Assembly: GCA_013389125.1 (NCBI GenBank)
Contig: JACADX010000380.1
Coordinates: 1 to 6,036 of the forward strand
Reading direction: 5' to 3'
Length of the DNA stretch: 6,036 nt
Origin: Parvularculaceae bacterium
GTDB lineage: Bacteria > Pseudomonadota > Alphaproteobacteria > Caulobacterales > Parvularculaceae
In this document: positions 1-4,207 of the stretch, in pieces
How the letters are laid out: every line of letters begins with the position of its first letter
Position numbering within the stretch: the stretch's first letter is position 1
Notes under the pieces: model-generated
Databases searched by the model: none
Seen by the model: only the letters and a program-made list of their open reading frames with translations
Told to the model about the DNA's origin: nothing
Program-made: the position numbers and the translations under genes

Positions 1-22
1 CATCGGAACGGTCCGTCGCTTA

Positions 23-46
23 GGGCGGGCGGGCGGGCGGGCGGGG
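23..46 (+). repeat. (GGGC)5-GGGG tetranucleotide tract, G-quadruplex capable
   Basis: Five perfect GGGC units at 23-42 are followed by GGGG at 43-46. This gives six runs of at least three G separated by single C, which satisfies the usual G-quadruplex pattern with one-base loops on the + strand. It lies 136 nt upstream of the RTX start and just after a possible stop codon. If transcribed it would sit in the 5' untranslated RNA. Perfect tetranucleotide repeats can also slip during replication. The repeat is seen directly; any regulatory role is inference. Confidence 0.85.
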
Positions 47-170
47 TTAATTTCTCCCTGCCGTCGTGATTTGAGTCACTCGGTCCCGTGTTTGCGGTGG
101 GACGTCGTGCGGCGCCGCTTTATTGTCCATCCGGCTGCGGCCGCTCCGGCGACAAGGGCGGCCTATGACT

Positions 171-175
171 GGAGA
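171..175 (+). promoter_or_regulatory. Shine-Dalgarno of the RTX gene
   Basis: GGAGA ends six bases before the ATG at 182, a near-ideal spacing. It supports 182 as the start over the out-of-frame ATG at 165. Confidence 0.8.
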
Positions 176-181
176 TAGCTC

Positions 182-3100
182 ATGCCCCCGACCACTGGCG
201 ATGATTTCCTTACATTGACGACCGGCGACGACGTCCTTGACGCGCTCGCAGGCAATGACACGGTCGAAGGAATAGAGGGCGACGACAGCATATTCGGCAA
301 TGACGGGCTCGACGCGCTTTTCGGCGGCGTCGGCGCCGACACGCTTGACGGCGGGAATGACGCCGACAATCTCGACGGCGGCGCGGACAATGACTCGCTC
401 GTCGGCGGCGGCGGCGGCGATTTCATCGACGGCGGGACCGGAAACGACACCATGGTCGGCGGCGCCGGTTTTGACGTGTTCCACGTGAGCCCGCTCCTCG
501 GCGGTTCCTCCATTGATCATATCGCCGACCTTGAGGGGGGCGATCGGCTTCTCGTCGGATCTGGATCGCAGACGTCGCGCGAGCCCGAATTCTACTCGAC
601 CTTCATCGGAACGGCGGCATTCAGCGGGACGGTCGGCGAAATCAGGTACTCGACAGGCGGCGGGACGACGGTGATCGAAGTCGACGCCGACGGCGATGCG
701 CTCGCTGATTATACGACGATCATCGACAACGGCGAGTTCGCGCTGCGCGCCGCACAGCCCTGGGGCGGCTCGCTTGAAATCGACGCCGCCTATGGCGGCG
801 CGCCGACCGCCGGCGATGACGGGATCGGCGGCTCCGGCGGCGCCGACAGCATCGACGGCGGCGCCGGGCTCGACACGCTGCGCGGGGCGGCCGGCAATGA
901 CACGCTGATCGGCGGCGCCGACAGCGACCTTCTCGCCGGGATGAGCGGCAATGACTCGCTTGACGGCGGACTTGGCGACGACACGATGGAGGGAAGCCAG
1001 GGAATAGACACAATCGCCGGCGGCGACGGCAATGACGTCTTGACCTTCAACTTTGAGTTTGACCGCCCGGTCGATATGGTGATCTCCGACACGTTCGTCA
1101 GCGACCTCGCAAGCGGCGATCAGACGACGATCAGCGGCATCGAGCAGTTTCAGATGTCGCAGCGCCTTTCAGGGAACTACGACGACAGGTTCGACGGATC
1201 CGCGGCGACGTTCTCGCTTTTGATTTTCGCAGGCGCGGGCGACGACGTCATCATCGGCGGCGCCGGCGCGGACACGAATCTCGAGGGCGACTCGGGCCGC
1301 GACACGCTGACCGGCGGCCTTGGCGCCGACACTTTCGACTATGACTATTTTTATGAGATTGATGCGGTCGGGGATGTGATCACCGACTTAGAGGTCGGCG
1401 ACCGGATCGATTTTCTCAGCATGGAGGTCGAAGCGCCGTTCGGCGAAGGCGTGCCGCTGTCCTTCATTGGGTCGGCGGCGTTCTCCGGCGTCGCCGGCGA
1501 AATCCGGTGCCAGAAGGCGAGCGGCCTCACCATGGTCGAACTTGACTCAGACGGGGACATGATCGCCGACGGCGTCATCACATTGACGAACGGCGAATTC
1601 GATCTCGTCGAAGCGACGCCGGGCGTTGAGCGCCTTATCATCGCGTCCGACTCGGCGTCTGGCGGCGCGGACGACATCGTCGGCGCGAACGGCGACGATT
1701 TTCTGGAAGGGCTCGGCGGCGCCGACACGATCCAAGGGCTTGCCGGCGCCGACACGCTCGACGGCGGCGACGCGGACGACAGCCTTGTTGGCGGCGACGG
1801 CGTTGACCAGCTCGTCGGCGGACACGGCCTTGACCAGCTTTCCGGCGGCGACGGCAATGACGTCCTCTATGGCGGAAGCGAAAGCGACATCTATACGGGC
1901 GGCGCAGGCTGCGATCTTTTCCAGATCAATCCCCTTGAAGCCGCGATCGACTTCATTACCGATTTCGAAGTCTGCGATTCGATCGAACTCGGCGGCACGG
2001 GCGGCACGTCGAAGGATCCCGGGCCCGACCTCTTGACCTTCGTCGGAACGGCGGCGTTCACAAACACGGCGGGCGAGGTCAGGTATTCGACGGGCGTCGG
2101 CGTCACGATCATCGAAGTCGACATCGACGGCGACGGCGCAGCCGACCAGACCATCCAGATCAACAATGGCGAATTCGCATTAAGGCAGTCGATTCCGGGC
2201 GGACCGACGCTCATTTCCGTGAACGCCTTTGGAACGGAAACCGTCGGCGACGACACGATCTACGGCTCGACCGGCGCGGATACGATCAGCGGCGGCGAGG
2301 GGGCGGACTTTCTCAACGGCATGGAGGGAAACGACAGCATCCTCGGCGGAAACGGCGACGACAGTTTCCAGGAGCATGTCGGAGACGACACGATCGACGG
2401 CGGCGCTGGAAATGACCAGCTAACGCACTTTTACGGCGAAGCGATCAACCTGACCGTCACGGATTCGCTGATTGTCAACGCCGTCACCGGCGAAACGGAC
2501 GCCATCTCCGGCATCGAACGGGTTTTCATTTCGAACCGGCTCGCGCCGCCGTCCGACGATACGCTGAGCGCCGCGCTTGCGACGATCAGGGTCGATCTTC
2601 ATGGCGGCGCCGGGAATGACAGCATCGTCGGCGGCTCGAATGTCGACAATATCGAAGGCGACAACGGCGTCGACACGCTGATCGGCGGGCTCGGCGGCGA
2701 CACGTTCGATTTCGACTATTTGACCGAGGTCGCGGACGATCAGATCATGGACCTTGAAGTCGGCGACATTGTCGATCTTGGCGGGATCGACGCGCTCGGC
2801 GAGGCGGGAGATCCCGACGGCGACGACCTGACCTTCATCGGCGCAGCGGCGTTCACGGGCGCCGCTGGCGAAATGCGCTATTCGAAAGGCGGCGGTCAGA
2901 CCATCGTCGAAATCGACGAGAACGGCGACGCTGTCGGCGACCACTTCATCTATATTCGGAACGGCGAATTCGATCTTTCGCAGTTCGGCCTCGATTCCGC
3001 GAGGCTGCGGATCATCGCAGGTTCGGCGACGGCCGGCGCCGACAATATCGTCGGCACGAACGCGGCCGAGGCGATCGACGCGCTTGACGGCGGCGACACG

Positions 3101-3907
3101 GTCCAAGGCCTCGGCGGAAACGACACGCTTGCCGGGGCCGCGGGCAATGACATGCTCAATGGCGGGGGCGGCCGCGACAGTCTTGACGGCGGCAACGGCA
3201 ATGACACGCTGCTCGGGGGCGCAGATGACGACACGATGTCGGGCGGAAAGGGGTATGACTTTGCGAGCGGCGGCGACGGCGCGGATTCAATCGTCGGCGG
3301 GGACCTCGCCGATACGTTGAACGGCGACGCCGGCAACGACATCCTTCGCGGCGGCGCCGATAATGACCGGCTCAACGGCGGGACGCAGCGGGATTTGATT
3401 TTCGGAGATGTCGGCGATGACGCCGTTGACGGCGGGACCGGCGATGACACGGTCGACGGCGGCACGGGCCGCGACCGCGCGTTCGGCGGCTCCGGCGACG
3501 ACGATATCAGCGGAGGCGGCGGCAACGACACGCTGCAGGGCGGCAATGATGCGGATGCCCTCGCCGGCGGCGCTGGCTTCGACATCCTTGAGGGCGGGGC
3601 CGGCGATGACACTTTGAACGGCGGCGACCTAAACGACGTCATCTTCGGCAACGCCGGGAATGACCTGATCGTCTTTCAAAAGTTCGGAGACGCCGACACG
3701 ATCCGCGACTTTTCCGCGGGCGCCGGCGTCGGCGACATCATCCGCCTCGTCGGCTTCGGCGCGGCGTTCGACAGCTTCGCCGAAGTGCTCGCGGCGGCGA
3801 CGGACGACGGCGTTCACACGACGATCAATTTCGGCGGCGGCGACGTCATCGTCCTCAGGGGCGTTCTCGTCAGCCAGCTCGCCGCTGACGACTTTACGTT
3901 CGGGTGA
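182..3907 (+). CDS. Large all-RTX calcium-binding protein, putative type I secretion substrate
   Basis: The gene is complete at 1241 residues, with a good ribosome binding site and a TGA stop. The protein has no N-terminal signal peptide; RTX units begin at residue 5. Blocks of exact nine-residue period lie at 5-103, 210-290, 352-388 (one unit of ten), 494-583, 688-750, 810-845 and 951-1166, about 69 units such as AGNDTLIGG. RTX units bind calcium through their Asp/Gly turns and fold into parallel beta-rolls. Between blocks sit four modules starting near residues 141, 428, 620 and 885 that resemble the serralysin C-terminal domain. Each contains an F-[IV]-G-x-A-A-F motif, a G-E-x-R motif and an EF-hand-like Asp loop. 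Residues 1167-1241 are non-repetitive and end in DDFTFG, as expected of an uncleaved C-terminal type I export signal. Only five lysines are present. No HExxH protease site or other catalytic domain is visible, so this is not a serralysin protease. The role could be structural, adhesive or matrix-forming; the specific function is unknown. Confidence 0.95.
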   Translation: MPPTTGDDFLTLTTGDDVLDALAGNDTVEGIEGDDSIFGNDGLDALFGGVGADTLDGGNDADNLDGGADNDSLVGGGGGDFIDGGTGNDTMVGGAGFDVFHVSPLLGGSSIDHIADLEGGDRLLVGSGSQTSREPEFYSTFIGTAAFSGTVGEIRYSTGGGTTVIEVDADGDALADYTTIIDNGEFALRAAQPWGGSLEIDAAYGGAPTAGDDGIGGSGGADSIDGGAGLDTLRGAAGNDTLIGGADSDLLAGMSGNDSLDGGLGDDTMEGSQGIDTIAGGDGNDVLTFNFEFDRPVDMVISDTFVSDLASGDQTTISGIEQFQMSQRLSGNYDDRFDGSAATFSLLIFAGAGDDVIIGGAGADTNLEGDSGRDTLTGGLGADTFDYDYFYEIDAVGDVITDLEVGDRIDFLSMEVEAPFGEGVPLSFIGSAAFSGVAGEIRCQKASGLTMVELDSDGDMIADGVITLTNGEFDLVEATPGVERLIIASDSASGGADDIVGANGDDFLEGLGGADTIQGLAGADTLDGGDADDSLVGGDGVDQLVGGHGLDQLSGGDGNDVLYGGSESDIYTGGAGCDLFQINPLEAAIDFITDFEVCDSIELGGTGGTSKDPGPDLLTFVGTAAFTNTAGEVRYSTGVGVTIIEVDIDGDGAADQTIQINNGEFALRQSIPGGPTLISVNAFGTETVGDDTIYGSTGADTISGGEGADFLNGMEGNDSILGGNGDDSFQEHVGDDTIDGGAGNDQLTHFYGEAINLTVTDSLIVNAVTGETDAISGIERVFISNRLAPPSDDTLSAALATIRVDLHGGAGNDSIVGGSNVDNIEGDNGVDTLIGGLGGDTFDFDYLTEVADDQIMDLEVGDIVDLGGIDALGEAGDPDGDDLTFIGAAAFTGAAGEMRYSKGGGQTIVEIDENGDAVGDHFIYIRNGEFDLSQFGLDSARLRIIAGSATAGADNIVGTNAAEAIDALDGGDTVQGLGGNDTLAGAAGNDMLNGGGGRDSLDGGNGNDTLLGGADDDTMSGGKGYDFASGGDGADSIVGGDLADTLNGDAGNDILRGGADNDRLNGGTQRDLIFGDVGDDAVDGGTGDDTVDGGTGRDRAFGGSGDDDISGGGGNDTLQGGNDADALAGGAGFDILEGGAGDDTLNGGDLNDVIFGNAGNDLIVFQKFGDADTIRDFSAGAGVGDIIRLVGFGAAFDSFAEVLAAATDDGVHTTINFGGGDVIVLRGVLVSQLAADDFTFG
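194..490 (+). repeat. RTX block I, 11 nonapeptide units
   Basis: Residues 5-103 of the RTX protein keep an exact nine-residue (27-bp) register, from TGDDFLTLT to AGFDVFHVS. The array starts almost at the initiator Met, so no N-terminal passenger domain precedes it. Confidence 0.9.
602..748 (+). other. M10C-like module 1 (residues 141-189)
   Basis: This module shows FIGTAAFSG, then GEIRY, then an Asp loop with D168, D170, D172 and D176 in EF-hand-like spacing, and ends NGEFAL. The pattern matches the conserved end of the serralysin C-terminal (peptidase M10 C) domain, which normally occurs once at the C-terminus of a secreted protease. Here it is internal. A linker with the protein's single Trp (W194) leads back to RTX at residue 210. 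Confidence 0.7.
809..1051 (+). repeat. RTX block II, 9 nonapeptide units
   Basis: Residues 210-290 form nine uninterrupted nine-residue units, including AGNDTLIGG and SGNDSLDGG. The block ends with DGNDVLTFN, which leads into the ISGIE spacer. Confidence 0.9.
1046..1234 (+). other. ISGIE spacer, copy 1 (residues 289-351)
   Basis: This non-RTX stretch of about 60 residues carries S-D-x-x-V followed by G-D-Q-T-T-ISGIE and S-x-R-L. Copy 2 lies at 2423-2608. Similar segments ending in a short I/V-E motif interrupt RTX arrays in other bacterial proteins. No function is assigned. Confidence 0.6.
1235..1345 (+). repeat. RTX block III, 4 units
   Basis: Residues 352-388 hold four units, one of them ten residues long (AGADTNLEGD). 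The exit LGADTFDYD is the usual way an RTX roll passes into a serralysin-type C domain. Confidence 0.8.
1463..1606 (+). other. M10C-like module 2 (residues 428-475)
   Basis: The module has FIGSAAFSG, GEIR, an Asp loop at D455, D457, D459 and D463, and ends NGEFDL. It differs from the other copies by Cys at residue 443, where the others have Tyr. The next linker (R-L-I-I, then GGADDIVGA) closely matches the linker after module 4. Confidence 0.7.
1661..1930 (+). repeat. RTX block IV, 10 nonapeptide units
   Basis: Residues 494-583 are ten exact nine-residue units and open super-repeat copy 2. The last unit is AGCDLFQIN, where Cys 577 takes the place of the Phe seen in AGFDVFHVS of block I. Confidence 0.9.
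2039..2185 (+). other. M10C-like module 3 (residues 620-668)
   Basis: The module has FVGTAAFTN, GEVRY, an Asp loop at D647, D649, D651 and D655, and ends NGEFALR, almost as in module 1. It follows a segment with two cysteines (577 and 598), the only close Cys pair in the protein. Confidence 0.7.
2243..2431 (+). repeat. RTX block V, 7 nonapeptide units
   Basis: Residues 688-750 form seven nine-residue units, from VGDDTIYGS to AGNDQLTHF. NGDDSFQEH lacks the Gly-Gly end and is the weakest unit. Confidence 0.85.
2423..2608 (+). other. ISGIE spacer, copy 2 (residues 748-809)
   Basis: This is the counterpart of 1046-1234. It has T-D-S-L-I-V, then G-E-T-D-A-ISGIE, then S-N-R-L. It sits between RTX blocks V and VI, exactly as copy 1 sits between II and III. 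Confidence 0.6.
2609..2716 (+). repeat. RTX block VI, 4 nonapeptide units
   Basis: Residues 810-845 form four units, ending LGGDTFDFD, the counterpart of LGADTFDYD in block III. Confidence 0.85.
2834..2977 (+). other. M10C-like module 4 (residues 885-932)
   Basis: The module has FIGAAAFTG, GEMRY and an Asp loop at D912, N914, D916 and D920, and ends NGEFDL. Asn at the third loop position still fits a calcium-ligand pattern. It is the last module of this kind; the true C-terminus of the protein is of a different type. Confidence 0.7.
3032..3679 (+). repeat. RTX block VII, 24 uninterrupted nonapeptide units
   Basis: Residues 951-1166 are 216 residues, exactly 24 nine-residue units with no insertion, for example TGDDTVDGG and GGNDTLQGG. 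Unit 2 (NAAEAIDAL) is degenerate, with Glu in place of the usual Asp. This is the longest beta-roll in the protein and lies next to the export segment, where calcium binding outside the cell would be expected to drive folding. Confidence 0.92.
3680..3904 (+). other. C-terminal type I export segment (residues 1167-1241)
   Basis: This non-repetitive tail contains D-T-I-R-D-F, GFGAAFDSF, EVLAAATDDG and D-V-I-V-L-R-G, then ends L-A-A-D-D-F-T-F-G. An Asp-rich, hydrophobic uncleaved end of this kind is typical of RTX proteins exported by ABC-transporter type I systems. It does not share the FIG...GEIRY pattern of the four internal modules. Confidence 0.75.
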
Positions 3908-3966
3908 GGCGGCCGGCCATTGCACCTTACACGGACGAATACGCGTCGCCGCTTGCAAGCCGCGAT

Positions 3967-3996
3967 GCTGCAGCGCACAATGCGCGCTATTGCAGC
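3967..3996 (+). terminator. Imperfect stem-loop downstream of the RTX gene, possible terminator
   Basis: GCTGCAGCGC (3967-3976) can pair with GCGCT (3984-3988) plus GCAGC (3992-3996). This makes ten base pairs with a 7-base loop and a 3-base ATT bulge at 3989-3991. It lies about 60 bp after the stop. No U-run follows, only a mixed AT-rich stretch, so it is not a canonical intrinsic terminator. It could instead protect the RNA end. Confidence 0.35.
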
Positions 3997-4017
3997 AGCA
4001 GGAAAAATCGTTAAAAC
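3990..4017 (+). promoter_or_regulatory. Weak candidate promoter for the beta-helix gene
   Basis: TTGCAG (3990-3995) and TAAAAC (4012-4017) are 16 bp apart in an AT-rich pocket that stands out from the GC-rich surroundings. Each matches the sigma70-type consensus in only about four of six positions, and TTGCAG overlaps the stem-loop. It would give a leader of about 180 nt. Confidence 0.2.
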
Positions 4018-4135
4018 TTTCTTCTAGACTACGCGAGGGGAGCGATACCACAAAATGATCGGCGTCTAATTCGGCTTCAGGCTGGGAGTTTGATCCGCCT
4101 CCCGCCGCGCCGCGTTCTCCTTTTCTCAGCGTCGC

Positions 4136-4187
4136 CGTCCGCGGGGCGCGATACCGCGCGCTCCGGCCGCTCTTTCAGGCGCGGACG
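4136..4187 (+). promoter_or_regulatory. Nested inverted repeat in the leader of the beta-helix gene
   Basis: CGTCCGCG (4136-4143) pairs perfectly with CGCGGACG (4180-4187). Inside this, GCGCG (4146-4150) pairs with CGCGC (4155-4159) around a 4-base ATAC loop. The structure ends eight bases before the Shine-Dalgarno purine run at 4196. Chance pairing is common in DNA this rich in G and C, so a role is uncertain. Confidence 0.25.
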
Positions 4188-4197
4188 TCAGCAATAG

Positions 4198-4202
4198 GGA
4201 GG
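4198..4202 (+). promoter_or_regulatory. Shine-Dalgarno of the beta-helix gene
   Basis: GGAGG lies within the longer purine run AGGGAGG (4196-4202). It is five bases from the second of two adjacent ATG codons (4208) but only two from the first (4205), so it favours 4208 as the start. Confidence 0.75.
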
Positions 4203-4207
4203 CAATG

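Larger units (their letters stand above)
1..181. other. Upstream region of the RTX gene
   Basis: No complete gene is supported here. The third reading frame from the window start reads S-E-R-S-V-A and stops at TAG 21-23. This could be the last residues of a gene entering from the left, but seven codons are too few to say. After it come the GGGC tract (23-46), a 10-bp perfect palindrome GCGGCGCCGC at 109-118 and an 8-bp palindrome GCGGCCGC at 137-144. I see no convincing -35/-10 pair. An ATG at 165 opens an 18-codon frame (stop at 216-218) that overlaps the main start and looks incidental. Confidence 0.5.
194..1660 (+). repeat. Super-repeat copy 1 (residues 5-493)
   Basis: The order is an 11-unit RTX block, M10C-like module 1, a 9-unit RTX block, an ISGIE spacer, a 4-unit RTX block and M10C-like module 2. 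The same order returns at 1661-3031. Landmark offsets between the copies are about 480 residues in the first half (FIGTAAF 141 versus FVGTAAF 620) and 457-458 in the second half (ISGIE 317 versus 775; FIG 428 versus 885). Copy 1 is therefore longer by about two RTX units in its middle block. Confidence 0.85.
1661..3031 (+). repeat. Super-repeat copy 2 (residues 494-950)
   Basis: The module order is the same as in copy 1: 10-unit RTX, M10C-like module 3, 7-unit RTX, ISGIE spacer, 4-unit RTX, M10C-like module 4. After it a third repetition seems to start (residues 941-986 match 484-529 in pattern: R-L, then GADNIVG, then VQGLGGNDTL). It then continues as pure RTX instead of a third set of modules. 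Confidence 0.85.
3908..4204. other. Intergenic region between the two secreted-protein genes
   Basis: These 297 bp hold no supported gene. They contain an imperfect stem-loop (3967-3996), an AT-rich pocket with a weak promoter-like arrangement (3990-4017) and a nested GC-rich inverted repeat (4136-4187). A five-codon frame, ATG 4055 to TAA 4069, follows a purine run at 4035-4042 but is too short to credit. The gap suggests the downstream gene may have its own promoter. Confidence 0.6.

Noticed and set aside
165..218. ATG at 165 with an 18-codon frame overlapping the RTX start
   Set aside because: It has no Shine-Dalgarno of its own and no recognisable product. The GGAGA at 171-175 clearly serves 182.
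300..488. Forward out-of-frame open frames inside the RTX gene (also 696-908, 1626-2036, 2229-2423, 3084-3320, 3408-3617)
   Set aside because: They arise because Asn-Asp codons AAT-GAC create an out-of-frame ATG, and the 27-bp period keeps that frame free of stops. The products are Ala/Ser/Thr/Arg-rich with no domain.
2420..3651. Long reverse-strand open frames (228 and 233 codons), and similar ones at 47-520, 1351-1857, 3629-4051 and 4175-4675
   Set aside because: They lie opposite the RTX and beta-helix genes and give low-complexity Ser/Pro-, Ala/Val- or Arg-rich translations that mirror GGC-GAC codon patterns. None has a recognisable domain.
194..3679. Regular short repeats resembling a CRISPR array
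   Set aside because: The 27-bp periodicity is coding: every unit translates to a degenerate RTX nonapeptide in one continuous frame, with no spacers and no conserved direct repeat.
182..3907. Serralysin-type metalloprotease
   Set aside because: The C-domain-like modules suggested it, but there is no HExxHxxGxxH zinc site and no N-terminal catalytic domain; RTX starts at residue 5.
4055..4069. Five-codon leader frame (M-I-G-V-stop) with an upstream purine run
   Set aside because: It is too short, the purine run is 12 bases away, and there is no amino-acid bias that would suggest attenuation.
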